NCBI GenBank assembly: GCA_031292665.1
Contig: JARLGR010000033.1
Location: 1-64,000, forward strand
Length of the DNA stretch: 64,000 nucleotides
DNA from: Mycobacterium sp.
Lineage (GTDB): Bacteria; Actinomycetota; Actinomycetes; Mycobacteriales; Mycobacteriaceae
Direction of reading: 5' to 3'
In this document: positions 44,408-54,796 of the stretch, piece after piece
How the letters are laid out: each line of letters begins with the position of its first letter
How positions within the stretch are numbered: position 1 is the first letter of the stretch
Position numbers and translations under genes: made by a program
The notes under the pieces: model-generated
Database searches by the model: none
What the model was told of the DNA's origin: nothing
What the model saw: the letters and a program-made list of their open reading frames with translations, nothing else

Positions 44408-45973
44408 CTACTTGACGCAGGGAATGCCTGACGCGGTCATCTGGCTCAGGTCGGTGGGCGCCGGCGCGTTCGCACCGGTGCCGGTGGCGGCCACCACGGT
44501 CACCTTTCCGGATGCCGACCCGTCGGGCGTTGCACCGGGATGCGCTAGGTAATCGTCCGCCGGGAACCGTATGCCCAGGGTCAGCCGAACAGTTCCGGGC
44601 GGCATGGTGTCCCTGGCTGTCGCGGGCACGTGCAGTTGGTTGGCCAACATCTGTGCGCCTTCGGAGGCACCGGGGCCGTACTCGACACTGCTGTCGTCTT
44701 GAGGGGCCGCGGCGGTGGTGGCGCTGCCTCGGGTGAAGCCAAGGCTGGCGAACTGGCCCTCGATCGCTACGGCCAGTCCGTCCCGTGCGGTGGCGTTGAC
44801 GACGTCAAGGACGACCGGCTGAGACGACTTGGGCGGTGTTTGGGTGCTTGAGGGCGCGGCATCCAGCGCGGCCGATGTGTCCGAGGAGAAGCGTTGCTGA
44901 ACGATCCGACGGATCGACGGAACGTCGATGAGGTTGACGTCGGAACCGTTCGCATCGCGGCCGAATTCCGAAATGGGCAAGGTGTAAAAGGACAGCGGCC
45001 GGTGGGTCAGTTGCGCGCCGTGCGCTGCCAAATCGACGAGGTCCAGGCCGGCGTCGACAGCGACGTTGTCGCGGGCCACCTGAAGCAGGGTACGCAGCGC
45101 GCGGGGGCGGGACAGAGCACCGCCGTCCCGGACCGCTTGAACGAGCGACACCAGAAAGGCCTGCTGCCTCCTCGTCCGGTCGAAATCGGTGAATGAACCG
45201 TCGTTCGCATCGCGCCGCTGCCGCACGAAGGCCATCGCCTCTGCGGCGTCGATTCGCTGGACGCCTTGGTGTAAGTCCGCACCCGAGTAGCTGTCGGCGG
45301 TGTCTGCGTTCAGGCACACGGTAATTGGCTCCACGACCTTCGCAATTTCGAAGAAAGCTCCCAACGTGACCTCGACGAAATGGTCGACCGAGATACCCAA
45401 CAGGTCGCTGACGGTGCCGACTTCGGCCTTGCGGCCGGCCTCACGGGCAGTCTGCTCGCGAGCGGCCAGGTCGTTTGCGCCCGCGCCGTTCGAATCGCCG
45501 CCGGCCTGGGAGACCAAAGACTGTTGATAGGCCAGCCCGTATGCCTGCTTGACCTTGCCCTTGCACACCGACCCCGGGCAGCCTGACAACTCCACGTAGT
45601 CGTCGCGGGGGATGGAGACCGCGGTAATCGGTCCCTCATCGCCCGAAAGGTGCACGACGATCAGCACATTCGCGTTGTAGCCGCCCGCGGTTTCGTCGCC
45701 GGCGTGCAGCGCCTCATACATTTCCTGCGGCAGCGGATGACCATTTTGGTCCAACCGGCTGTCCAACCCCAGCAGCAGAATGTTCTGGTCGGCGCCAAAT
45801 GTGCTCGCCCCGTTCGGCAGTGCGTGCGAGATGATGAATCGGCCCACCACCGTGTGCAGGCCCGTCCAGCCCACGCCGGTAATGGCCATCACGAACGCCG
45901 AAACCAGGCTGGCCACCAGGCGCCCTTTTAACAGCACCCAACGCCGCGATTGACCGAACTCCCCGTTACCCAT
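44408..45973 (-). CDS. LytR-CpsA-Psr (LCP) family cell-wall ligase
   Basis: 521 residues: one N-terminal transmembrane helix (LVASLVSAFVMAITGVGWTG), the LCP domain (NILLLGLDSR, ADQ; VVHLSGDEGPITAVSIPRDD; AEAMAFVRQRRDANDGSFTD; FDRTRRQQAFLVSLVQAV), and a C-terminal LytR_C domain (VVLDVVNATARDGLAVAIEG). LCP enzymes attach arabinogalactan to peptidoglycan in mycobacteria. The domain faces the outside. As I recall, H37Rv has no such gene between Rv0146 and Rv0147, so this is an insertion in the syntenic block. Confidence 0.9.
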   Translation of the reverse strand: MGNGEFGQSRRWVLLKGRLVASLVSAFVMAITGVGWTGLHTVVGRFIISHALPNGASTFGADQNILLLGLDSRLDQNGHPLPQEMYEALHAGDETAGGYNANVLIVVHLSGDEGPITAVSIPRDDYVELSGCPGSVCKGKVKQAYGLAYQQSLVSQAGGDSNGAGANDLAAREQTAREAGRKAEVGTVSDLLGISVDHFVEVTLGAFFEIAKVVEPITVCLNADTADSYSGADLHQGVQRIDAAEAMAFVRQRRDANDGSFTDFDRTRRQQAFLVSLVQAVRDGGALSRPRALRTLLQVARDNVAVDAGLDLVDLAAHGAQLTHRPLSFYTLPISEFGRDANGSDVNLIDVPSIRRIVQQRFSSDTSAALDAAPSSTQTPPKSSQPVVLDVVNATARDGLAVAIEGQFASLGFTRGSATTAAAPQDDSSVEYGPGASEGAQMLANQLHVPATARDTMPPGTVRLTLGIRFPADDYLAHPGATPDGSASGKVTVVAATGTGANAPAPTDLSQMTASGIPCVK

Positions 45974-46084
45974 AGCGAGTGACCATTGTTCCCGACAACC
46001 CAGCGAATTCCCGGTAACGACAGCCGCGAGCCACAGGTGAATGCAACGCTAACGGTAGTTATGCGAGGCGAAATCGACGCCAGG

Positions 46085-47035
46085 TCACGATTTGGTTGCC
46101 GTCACGAAACTGTTGGCGAACGGGCGGTCCTCGGATTGCGGAGCGCGGCCCAGTCGCAGCGCCTCCTCGCGCGCATTCACCGTGCGGGTGCTCCAGCCGT
46201 GCGCGGCGAACCAGTCGGCACAGTCCGGGCGCCCCTCGTCGTCGAACCACAGGTCGAACGGGTTGAACGAGGTGTCCTGACCGCGGGCTGCACGCTTGGC
46301 TTTGAGCTCGGCCCACCTCTCCTCGGCTTCTCGACGCTTCTCCGCGTCGACCCCGAAGACTTCGACGGCCACCCGGCTGCCCGGTCCGCTCAGTTCATCG
46401 ACCGAGGCGAACATCGCTTCCTGAGCCGCCGCGGGCAGAAACGGCAGCAGTCCCTCGGCCAGCCAGGCCGTGGGACGGTTCGCGTCGAAACCGTTGTCCC
46501 GCAACGCTTGCGGCCAGTCGTGGCGCAGGTCGACGGGCACCGGCCGCCGCTCGGCGGTCGGTGTCGCGCCGTGGGTGGCCAGAGTTGCGGCCTTGTACTC
46601 GAGCACTTTGGGCAGATCGATCTCGTAGACGACGGTGCCCGTCGGCCACGCCAGACGGTAGGCGCGCGAATCGAGGCCGGCGGCCAGGATCACGTTCTGC
46701 CGGATGCCGGCCGCAGAGGCTTGAGTGGCGTCGGCGAAGTACGCATCGAAGAAGTGAGTGCGCACCGCCTGGTAGTCGATCATGTTCTGGGCGTCGACCG
46801 CGAGGTTCGGATCCGCTTCACCCTGCGAGCCGTCCGGCTCGGGTGCCCACCACACCGCCACCTGCTCCCGGACGCCCTCCAGCTCGGGCGTGGAAACCAG
46901 CGGCTCGGCGAACTCGTCGCGGATGAGCGGGTCAGGGCTGGCCGTCTCGCGGGCGCGGGCCAGCGCGACCATCACCGCGGTCGCCCCGACGCTGCTGGCG
47001 ATGTCCCAGGAATCGTCAGCGGTACGTCGGCTCAT
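46085..47035 (-). CDS. SAM-dependent methyltransferase, mycobacterial TIGR00027-type, copy 3
   Basis: 316 residues with [65 protein letters not shown] and the SAM-site YEIDLPKVLEYK, plus [11 protein letters not shown]. This is the large mycobacterial leucine carboxyl methyltransferase-like family. It is a paralogue of the next two genes. The 85-base gap to the next gene is larger than that between copies 1 and 2. The substrate is unknown. Confidence 0.88.
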   Translation of the reverse strand: MSRRTADDSWDIASSVGATAVMVALARARETASPDPLIRDEFAEPLVSTPELEGVREQVAVWWAPEPDGSQGEADPNLAVDAQNMIDYQAVRTHFFDAYFADATQASAAGIRQNVILAAGLDSRAYRLAWPTGTVVYEIDLPKVLEYKAATLATHGATPTAERRPVPVDLRHDWPQALRDNGFDANRPTAWLAEGLLPFLPAAAQEAMFASVDELSGPGSRVAVEVFGVDAEKRREAEERWAELKAKRAARGQDTSFNPFDLWFDDEGRPDCADWFAAHGWSTRTVNAREEALRLGRAPQSEDRPFANSFVTATKS

Positions 47036-47120
47036 GCCCGGCTCTCCCCCTCGCCGCTATGCGGCTGGGGGTGACCCCATCTCGGGCCGTTCCGGCCCGC
47101 ATCGTCGCCGGGCGGCGCCA

Positions 47121-48077
<957 letters not shown>

Positions 48078-49028
48078 TCAGACGGGTGAATCTGCGCCGA
48101 GACGCGCTCGCAACAGTCTGCTACGGACGGCGTCATCGGAAAGGTCATCGGGCACCGGGCGACCCAGCCGGGCCATCTCCTCGCGGTTGTCCACGTCGTG
48201 GACCTGCCAGCCGTGCTGAGCCAGCCACTCGGCGGCGTCAGATCGGTCGGGCTCGTGGTAGGTCAGCGCTTCGACGTTGACGTCCAGGCCGAGTCGCTCC
48301 CGCATTCGCCGCCAGCGCTGCGTGTTGCCGTTCGTGTTCATGCCGAACGACTCAATGGCCACCCGGCTGCCCGGCGCGCTGAGGGCGGTGACCATTTCGA
48401 ACAGCCGGTCTTGGGCGTCGCTGGGCAGGTAGGGCAGCAGGCCCTCGGCGAGCCACGCCGTCGGCCGGGTGCGATCGAACCCGGCGGCCGCGAGGGCGGC
48501 CGGCCAGTCGTCGCGCAGGTCCACGGGCACGGGGCGCCGCCGGGCAGTGGGCACCGCGCCGTGCGATTCCAAGATTCCCGTCTTGTATTCCAGCACCTGG
48601 GGTTGGTCGATTTCGTAGACCGCGGTATCCGCCGGCCAACGCAGCCGGTAGGCCCTCGAGTCCAGCCCGGCGGCCAGGATCACCACCTGCCTGACCCCGG
48701 CGTCGGCGGCATCAGCGAAGTACTCGTCGAAGAAGTGCGTTCGCACCGCCTGGTAGTCGACACCCAGCCGATGCACCCGCCGCCCCTGCTCGTCGCCGTC
48801 CAGCCACACCAGCTCCGGGTCGGCCAGGCGCTCCCACGCCGGTCCCGCCGACGACACCAACACGCGCGCGAACTCGTCGCGAATGAGCGGATCGGTCCCG
48901 CCGGTCTCCACGGCGCGCGACGCAGCGACGCCCAGCGCGGTGGCGCCGACCAGCTCGGTGATGGTCCAGGAGTCGCCCGCGGTCCGCAACGAGGACGGCG
49001 AACGAGAGCTGTCATCGAGATCAGTCAT
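48078..49028 (-). CDS. SAM-dependent methyltransferase, TIGR00027-type, copy 1 (Rv0145-like)
   Basis: 316 residues: [81 protein letters not shown] and [11 protein letters not shown]. It is the first methyltransferase after the TetR gene and may be controlled by it. The upstream region repeats GGCAAACT twice (about 49026 and 49052), a possible binding site. Confidence 0.88.
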   Translation of the reverse strand: MTDLDDSSRSPSSLRTAGDSWTITELVGATALGVAASRAVETGGTDPLIRDEFARVLVSSAGPAWERLADPELVWLDGDEQGRRVHRLGVDYQAVRTHFFDEYFADAADAGVRQVVILAAGLDSRAYRLRWPADTAVYEIDQPQVLEYKTGILESHGAVPTARRRPVPVDLRDDWPAALAAAGFDRTRPTAWLAEGLLPYLPSDAQDRLFEMVTALSAPGSRVAIESFGMNTNGNTQRWRRMRERLGLDVNVEALTYHEPDRSDAAEWLAQHGWQVHDVDNREEMARLGRPVPDDLSDDAVRSRLLRARLGADSPV

Positions 49029-49103
49029 GGCAAACTCATGCTACCGGAATAAGTTAGGCAAACTATGCGCCTTGTGCGCCACGTCACTTGCGGGGGCCGA
49101 CGG

Positions 49104-49739
49104 TCAGGCCTCAGGACACCAGAGCGCCCCCTCCAGCAGTTGCCGCAGCATGTCGGAGATGGCCAACATTCCTTCGTAGCTTCGGACGTAGCCGGCGTAG
49201 AAGCCGACGCCGCAGAGCACGACCAGAAGCGTCTCGACTAGTGCGGAGGCATCGACATCGGCGGCGACCTCGCCGCGCTCGATCGCATCGTTGACCGCCG
49301 ACGTCAGAAATTCCCGGCTGATCGTCACCGAGTCGTTTTCCATCCGGCTGAATTCCGGATGCCGTTGCGACTCCAGCACACCGGTGACGAGAAACGCTGA
49401 CAAGGCGGGATTATCGGAGTCGGCGCGCACCGCGACGGAGATGAACGCCGTCAGCCGACCCATCAGTGTCGTCTCGCGCTCCGCCTGTCGAATGCCGGAG
49501 TTGATGACCAATTCGTTGGTTTGCTCCGATACTTCCCGGTACAACGCCCTCTTGCTGGAGAAGTAGTGGTTAATCGCCGGCCTGGTGAGGTCGGCGCGGG
49601 CCGCGATCGCCTGAAAGGTCGCGCCGTCGTAGCCGCGTTCGCTGAATACCAGACGGGCGGCCTGCACAATTCGCTGACGCGTCTCGTCCGCCTTGGCGGC
49701 TGGGGGGCGACCCGGCCCGCGACTCGCCGTCGGCGACAT
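49104..49739 (-). CDS. TetR-family regulator (Rv0144-like)
   Basis: The protein has a TetR helix-turn-helix: ADETRQRIVQAARLVFSERG and FQAIAARADLTRPAINHYFS, after a basic RGPGRPPAAK tail. The ATG overlaps the pirin stop (TGATG), so the two genes are co-translated. Position matches Rv0144, upstream of the methyltransferase pair. Confidence 0.88.
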   Translation of the reverse strand: MSPTASRGPGRPPAAKADETRQRIVQAARLVFSERGYDGATFQAIAARADLTRPAINHYFSSKRALYREVSEQTNELVINSGIRQAERETTLMGRLTAFISVAVRADSDNPALSAFLVTGVLESQRHPEFSRMENDSVTISREFLTSAVNDAIERGEVAADVDASALVETLLVVLCGVGFYAGYVRSYEGMLAISDMLRQLLEGALWCPEA

Positions 49740-50725
49740 CAATAAAGTGTGCCACCGCCGTGGTGCGGCATTAACGCATTTGGCGGAATGCTGCCGAATT
49801 TGCCGGCCTGGTAGTCCTCCAGCGCCTCGATCAATTCGGCCCGGGAGCTCATCACGAATGGTCCGTAGTGAAATACGGGCTCACGAATCAGTTTACCGCC
49901 CAGCAGCAATACGTCGATCGCCGCCGTCGAAGACGTTTCCTGGATCGACTGGGCCCCCAAGGTAATCCGGTCGCCCGGCCCGAGTACGGCCAACTGACCC
50001 TGGTGAATCGGGTGTGCTGCCGGACCCACATATCCACTACCGGACAGCACGTAGAGCAACGCGTTGAAATCACGACGCCACGGGACACTGAGCCGGGCTC
50101 CGTTGTGAATTGTCGCGTGCGCCAGCGTGATCGGCGTATGCGTCATGCCGGGTCCATGATGCCCGTCGATGTCACCGGCGATGATGCGCACCAGCGCCCC
50201 CCCATCGTCGGACGCCAGCAACCGCGCGTCGTCGCCTTCGATGGCCTGATACCGGGGTGGCGCGAACTTGTGCTGCCTCGGCAGGTTCACCCACAGCTGG
50301 ATGCCGTGGAAGACGCCACCGCTTTCCACCAGCTCGGCGGGCGGGGTCTCGATGTGCAGGATGCCCGAACCGGCCGTCATCCACTGCGTCCCGCCGTCCG
50401 TGATCAAACCACCGCCGCCGTGCGAATCCTGATGCGCGAACTTCCCGTCGATCATGTAGGTGACGGTCTCGAAGCCGCGGTGCGGATGCCAGTCGGTACC
50501 CCGCGGCTCTCCGGGCTGGTATTCCACCTCACCCATCTGGTCCATGTGCACGAAGGGGTCCAGGGCGGCGGCGGCGACCCCGGCGAAGGCGCGGACCACC
50601 GGGAAGCCCTCGCCCTCATAGCCGCGGGGGCCGGTGGTGATCGACCGGACCGGGCGCTCGGTGTCCGCGGGGCGGGCGGGGTTGAGTCGCGGCAACGTCA
50701 GGGCGTCAGCGGTAATAGCGGGCAC
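49739..50725 (-). CDS. Pirin-family protein
   Basis: A bicupin of about 328 residues with the pirin metal-site pattern DWHPHRGFETVTYMIDGKF, HQDSHGGGGLITDGGTQWMT and GSGILHIETP, and a C-terminal cupin (ALLYVLSGSGYVG). Pirins bind iron and some act as quercetinases or redox sensors. The GTG at 50725 is preferred because GGAGGT lies five bases before it; the ATG at 50737 has no ribosome-binding site. The gene is coupled to the TetR gene and is not, as I remember, at this place in H37Rv. Confidence 0.87.
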   Translation of the reverse strand: MPAITADALTLPRLNPARPADTERPVRSITTGPRGYEGEGFPVVRAFAGVAAAALDPFVHMDQMGEVEYQPGEPRGTDWHPHRGFETVTYMIDGKFAHQDSHGGGGLITDGGTQWMTAGSGILHIETPPAELVESGGVFHGIQLWVNLPRQHKFAPPRYQAIEGDDARLLASDDGGALVRIIAGDIDGHHGPGMTHTPITLAHATIHNGARLSVPWRRDFNALLYVLSGSGYVGPAAHPIHQGQLAVLGPGDRITLGAQSIQETSSTAAIDVLLLGGKLIREPVFHYGPFVMSSRAELIEALEDYQAGKFGSIPPNALMPHHGGGTLY

Positions 50726-50753
50726 GTGTACCTCCATCTTTGATACTTCCGAT

Positions 50754-50777
50754 ATAACCGGACCGGAGTCCAGTTAT
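50754..50777. promoter_or_regulatory. Inverted repeat upstream of pirin-tetR (operator candidate)
   Basis: ATAACCGGAC (50754-50763), CGGA, GTCCAGTTAT (50768-50777): ten-base arms with one mismatch. It lies 29 bases upstream of the pirin start, among the AT-rich bases that would hold its promoter, and upstream of the divergent ClC gene. Autoregulation by the co-transcribed TetR is a reasonable guess. Confidence 0.5.
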
Positions 50778-50874
50778 TCCCTGTTGCCCGGCCCGGTCGC
50801 CGCCGCCCTGCATAAGATGACCTAGTGCACAGGGCGCCAGTGCTGGATCCGCTTTGGCCGGTCAGGCGCGCGCG

Positions 50875-52338
50875 GTGAGCGAGGCGACCGACGACGAACC
50901 GCGGCCCCCAGTGGCCTCGGTTCCCGGTGCCGGCGGCCGATTCGGGGCATCGATCAGGAGGTCGGGCTACCTGCAAAAGTGGTTGCTGCTGGGCGTGACG
51001 ATCGGTGTCATCGCCGGCCTCGGCGCCGTCGTCTTCTATCTCGCACTGAAATACACCAACGAGTTTCTGCTCGGGTATCTGGCGGGCTACGACATCCCCA
51101 AGCCCGTCGGGGAGGGGGGTAGCCATGGGTCGCCCGGCTTTTCTCGCGCGTGGGCGATTCCATTGGTGACGACGGCCGGAGCGCTGCTGTCCGCATTGGT
51201 CGTGGCGAAGCTTGCCCCGGAAGCCACGGGCCACGGCACCGACGCGGCCATCGAGGCCGTGCACAGTGATCCCCGCGCCATCCGCTTCCGGGCGGTGCTG
51301 GTGAAGATGGTGGCGAGCGCGCTGACCATCGGCTCGGGCGGTTCAGCCGGCCGGGAGGGCCCGACGGCGCAAATCTCTGCCGGTTTCTGTTCGTTGCTGA
51401 CCCGGCGCCTGAACCTGTCGGACGAGGACGGCCGGATCGCGGTGGCGCTGGGCATCGGCGCCGGCATCGGCGCGATATTCGCCGCGCCCCTGGGCGGCGC
51501 GGTGCTGGCCGCCTCGATCACCTACCGTGACGACTTCGACTACCGCTGCCTGCTGCCGGGATTCATCACCTCGGGAACGGCGTACGCAGTGCTTGGTTCT
51601 TTCCTCGGCTTCGACCCCCTGTTCGGCTACATCGACGCCGAGTACCGCTTCGAAAGGGCTTGGCCGTTGTTGTGGTTCGTAGTAATCGGGACGGTCGCCG
51701 CAGCAGTCGGCTACCTGTACGCCCGGATCTTCCACGCCTCGGTGCGCATCACGCACCGGCTTCCGGGCGGGCCGGTAATCAAGCCGGCGATAGGCGGACT
51801 GCTGGTCGGCCTGCTCGGGCTCTTGATCCCCCAGATCCTCAGCAGCGGCTACGGCTGGACACAACTGGCAGCCGATCGGGGATCACTGATGCACATTCCG
51901 TTGTGGATTGTCATCGTCCTCCCGATCGCCAAAATCGTCGCCACGTCGCTTTCGATCGGCTCGGGCGGATCCGGTGGACTGTTCGGTCCCGGGATCGTCA
52001 TAGGCGCCTTCGTCGGAGCCGCCGTCTGGCGGCTGGGCGAGGTGTTCGCCCTGCCGGGGGTGCCCCACGAGCCCGGCGTGTTCGTCGTGGTGGGGATGAT
52101 GACGTGCTTCGGCAGTGTCGCGCGTGCGCCGCTGGCGATCATGATCATGGTTGCGGAGATGACCGGCTCGTTCTCGGTGGTTCCCGGAGCGATCCTGTCC
52201 GTCGGCATCGCGGCGTTGCTGATGTCTCGCACCAACGTCACGATCTACGAGGCGCAGCGGCTCGATCGCGAAACCGCGGCGGCCGAGCGCGAGCGTCAGA
52301 TCTCCGAAGCCAGGAACGAACCCGGGAACGCTTCCTAG
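50875..52338 (+). CDS. ClC-family chloride channel or H+/Cl- antiporter (Rv0143c-like)
   Basis: 487 residues from a GTG (a TTG at 50854 is in frame). Some ten or more membrane helices. The ion-path motifs are GSGGSAGREGP (about residues 153-163, with the gating Glu), GSGGSGGLFGPGIVIGAFVG, and the N-terminal part of helix D. The gating Glu is usual in exchangers, but the second Glu that defines antiporters was not identified. Orientation relative to neighbours matches Rv0143c. Confidence 0.9.
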   Translation: MSEATDDEPRPPVASVPGAGGRFGASIRRSGYLQKWLLLGVTIGVIAGLGAVVFYLALKYTNEFLLGYLAGYDIPKPVGEGGSHGSPGFSRAWAIPLVTTAGALLSALVVAKLAPEATGHGTDAAIEAVHSDPRAIRFRAVLVKMVASALTIGSGGSAGREGPTAQISAGFCSLLTRRLNLSDEDGRIAVALGIGAGIGAIFAAPLGGAVLAASITYRDDFDYRCLLPGFITSGTAYAVLGSFLGFDPLFGYIDAEYRFERAWPLLWFVVIGTVAAAVGYLYARIFHASVRITHRLPGGPVIKPAIGGLLVGLLGLLIPQILSSGYGWTQLAADRGSLMHIPLWIVIVLPIAKIVATSLSIGSGGSGGLFGPGIVIGAFVGAAVWRLGEVFALPGVPHEPGVFVVVGMMTCFGSVARAPLAIMIMVAEMTGSFSVVPGAILSVGIAALLMSRTNVTIYEAQRLDRETAAAERERQISEARNEPGNAS

Positions 52339-52354
52339 TCGACCGCCCCGGTGA

Positions 52355-52879
52355 CTAGGAAGCGCTGCGCGCGCTGCTGGCGGCGTCCTTTTCGGTGGTC
52401 GAGCCCTCGTGGGTCAGTTGTCCGCCCGCAGTCTCCAGGTGCGCCCGGACAAACCACTGGAACTTTTCCAATTGGCCCGCCTGTCCGATCAAGAGGTCTT
52501 GGGTGACCGGATCGTGCTCCTCGGTCTCCTCGATGGCTCTGCGGATGTCTTCGATGACGCCGGTGTAGACCAGGTCCAGCGCCGCCAGGTGAGCCTGAAC
52601 ACAATCGCGGCCGACCGAATAGTCGTCCCAGGTGCGATCCTTGATGATCGCGCCGGGCGTGCCCTGCGGCGATGCGCCCAAAGCCGCGATGCGCTCGGCG
52701 ACGTCGTCGGCGAAACCGCGGACCGCCTCGACTTGCGGGTCGATCATCTCGTGCACGCCGATGAAGTTGGGCCCCAACACATTCCAGTGAACGTGCTTGA
52801 GGGTCAAATGCAGATCGTTATAGGTGCTCAATTGCTTTTGCAGGAGTTCGGCGAGCCGAGCCCCCTGCTTGTCGGTCAA
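52355..52879 (-). CDS. dps: Dps-type ferritin (DNA-binding protein from starved cells), start codon displaced
   Basis: The protein has the Dps ferroxidase pattern LTLKHVHWNVLGPNFIGVHE, MIDPQVEAVRGFADDVAERI, GTPGAIIKDRTWDDYSVGRD and EKFQWFVRAHLETAGGQLTH. It forms dodecamers that store iron and protect DNA. The only in-frame start is a TTG at 52879. Upstream, AGGAGAGACTA and an ATG (52899) are followed by codons for AFTIPGL in the Dps frame but one base out of phase with that ATG, exactly where M. smegmatis Dps begins MTSFTIPGL. One base seems lost after the second codon. It would make a protein without its N-terminal tail. Confidence 0.85.
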   Translation of the reverse strand: MTDKQGARLAELLQKQLSTYNDLHLTLKHVHWNVLGPNFIGVHEMIDPQVEAVRGFADDVAERIAALGASPQGTPGAIIKDRTWDDYSVGRDCVQAHLAALDLVYTGVIEDIRRAIEETEEHDPVTQDLLIGQAGQLEKFQWFVRAHLETAGGQLTHEGSTTEKDAASSARSAS

Positions 52880-52995
52880 TCCCGGAATAGTGAATGCGTC
52901 ATTAGTCTCTCCTGCGTTCGCTCATAAAACTTCACGCGGCGGATACCCGGGGTCGGGGGCCGGTAATCGTCGGGCTCGACTCGATTACCGGTGGC

Positions 52996-53901
52996 TCAAA
53001 TTGAGCGAATGTGCTGCACCGGCAGGCGCGGCCCGCGGCGCGGCTCGTACGCCAGTCCGCTGACTTCGAGCAACCGCACGACCCGGTGGCGATGCGGCCG
53101 CATCGGTTCGAGCAACTCGAGCATGCCCGTGTCGTCGACCGGGCGGCCGACCAGCGTCCAGCCGATCATCTTCGGGACGTGGTAGTCGCCGACGGACACC
53201 GCGTCGGCGTCACCGAACGCACGCTGCGCGGTCTCGGCGGCTGTCCACACCCCGACCCCCGGTAGCGACGTCAGCGCTTCCCGCGCCTGCGGCCGCGTTA
53301 CCAGCCGCTCCAGTGATGCCGCCCGTTGTGCACACGTCACCACCGTCCGGGCCCGGCCGGGGTCCACGTTGGCGCGGTGGAATTCCCACGACGGGATGCT
53401 TCGCCACGCCTCGGCCGATGGCGGTACCCGCATCCCATCCGGCGCAGGTCCGGGCGGCGGTGTGCCGTACTTGGACACCAGCAGCCGCCAGGAGCGAAAC
53501 GCGTCCGCGCCGGACACCCGTTGCTCGATGACCGCCGGGATCAGGGCCTCCAGAACGAGTCCGGTGCGGCCCAGGCGCAGGTGCGGGACACGCCGGTGCG
53601 CGGCCGCGACCGTCGGGTCGCGCGGCGCGAAGCCGGCTGCGTCGTCGTCCACGCCCAGCAGTGCGGGCAGCGTCTCTACGAACTCCTGCGCACCGCTCCC
53701 CCAGACCGCGCAGTAGGCGGCATTGGCGGCCACGCGACTGATCCGCGCTGTGACCGGACCGCTCGGCAATAGGCTGGTCCGCCAGATGGCGCCGTCACCG
53801 GTCAGCCGGAAGCACGGATCCCATGGTCCCCGCCGAAGCGGCGCCAGGGTATGACCGAAGCTGGCCGCCCCGGCAAACGTGACGGTGCGTACGTTCTTCA
53901 C
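52996..53901 (-). CDS. DNA-3-methyladenine glycosylase-like HhH-GPD protein (Rv0142-like)
   Basis: 301 residues. The C-terminal half has the helix-hairpin-helix ALTSLPGVGVWTAAETAQRA followed by the GPD-type loop FGDADAVSVGDYHVPKMIGW, whose Asp is the expected catalytic residue. The N-terminal half is an AlkA-like beta domain (FAGAASFGHTLAPLRRGPWD). It would remove alkylated or otherwise damaged bases. Position matches Rv0142. Confidence 0.83.
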   Translation of the reverse strand: MKNVRTVTFAGAASFGHTLAPLRRGPWDPCFRLTGDGAIWRTSLLPSGPVTARISRVAANAAYCAVWGSGAQEFVETLPALLGVDDDAAGFAPRDPTVAAAHRRVPHLRLGRTGLVLEALIPAVIEQRVSGADAFRSWRLLVSKYGTPPPGPAPDGMRVPPSAEAWRSIPSWEFHRANVDPGRARTVVTCAQRAASLERLVTRPQAREALTSLPGVGVWTAAETAQRAFGDADAVSVGDYHVPKMIGWTLVGRPVDDTGMLELLEPMRPHRHRVVRLLEVSGLAYEPRRGPRLPVQHIRSI

Positions 53902-53955
53902 CGATCACTCCCCTGATTGACCGTCAACTGTTTCCCAGGACAGTATTGCGGTGTG

Positions 53956-54360
53956 ATGACGCCGTTCGATAACCCGCATGCCGAACTGGCTTGGATGTTC
54001 TTGCAGAGCATCAGCGAGGACGGTGACCTGGACGAGGGCTTCGCGCTGCTCAGCGACGACTTCACTTATTGGAGCCTTTACACCCGCGTTTCTTTCGACA
54101 AGGACACCCTGCGGCGAGCGATCAATTGGCGCAAAAAAACCCTTGAGCTCACGATCGACCTGCTCCGCTGCGTCAACGAGGGAGAGACGGTGGTGGTGGA
54201 GGCCGACGCCACCGGCACTACCACCGGTGGCGTCGCCTACGACAACCCGTTCGTGTGCATCTTCGAGACTCGCGACGGGATGATCGTCTCGATGCGCGAA
54301 TACGGCGATACCCGCGCTCAGGACCGGGCGCTTCCCGACCCGCCGAGTCGGCTTTACTGA
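53956..54360 (+). CDS. SnoaL/NTF2-like protein (Rv0141c-like)
   Basis: 134 residues beginning TPFDNPHAELAWMFLQSISE, with FALLSDDFTYWSLYTRVSFD, VVVEADATGTTTGGVAYDNP and FVCIFETRDGMIVSMREYGD, the usual SnoaL-fold order. A GTG one codon upstream is possible; no ribosome-binding site is seen. It overlaps the convergent DUF427 gene by seven bases. The ligand is unknown. Confidence 0.8.
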   Translation: MTPFDNPHAELAWMFLQSISEDGDLDEGFALLSDDFTYWSLYTRVSFDKDTLRRAINWRKKTLELTIDLLRCVNEGETVVVEADATGTTTGGVAYDNPFVCIFETRDGMIVSMREYGDTRAQDRALPDPPSRLY

Positions 54361-54734
54361 GCCAGGACGCTGATTTCGGCTTTGTTGGGATAGAAGGCGA
54401 CGTGCCCGGCGATCGCCGCGACAGCCGGGTAGGGCTCTTCGTAGGTCCAGATCACGTCGTCGACCGTGTCGCCGCCCGCAGTGGTCACGCCGTAATAGCT
54501 GGCCGTGCCCTTGAAGGGGCAGTAGGTGCTCGTGTCGGTGCGGACCAGTCTTTCTTGCACCACGTCACCCATTGGAATGTATTGCACCGCAGGCAAAGTG
54601 GCTTCTCGCAGCTCCAGCGCCGCGGTGGTGTCCGCGATCAGCTCGCCGTTGACGCGAACCTGCACGCGTGCGTTCGCGGGTTCGATGGTGATCGGGTGTC
54701 CGGCGTTGGGTTCTTTGACTTCCGGGTGAGTCAT
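54354..54734 (-). CDS. DUF427 protein, single domain (Rv0140-like)
   Basis: 126 residues. It has RVQVRVNGELIADTTAALEL, the hallmark TSTYCPFKGTASYYGV and the ending VAFYPNKAEISVLA. Its single-domain form contrasts with the double-domain DUF427 protein at 8755. The ATG is preceded by GAGGAGG. Function is unknown. Confidence 0.85.
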   Translation of the reverse strand: MTHPEVKEPNAGHPITIEPANARVQVRVNGELIADTTAALELREATLPAVQYIPMGDVVQERLVRTDTSTYCPFKGTASYYGVTTAGGDTVDDVIWTYEEPYPAVAAIAGHVAFYPNKAEISVLAQ

Positions 54735-54796
54735 GGTCGATTCCTCCTCAGGCGCAGCTACGTGGTCCAACACCGGCCCGCGCTCAACCCTTCCCG

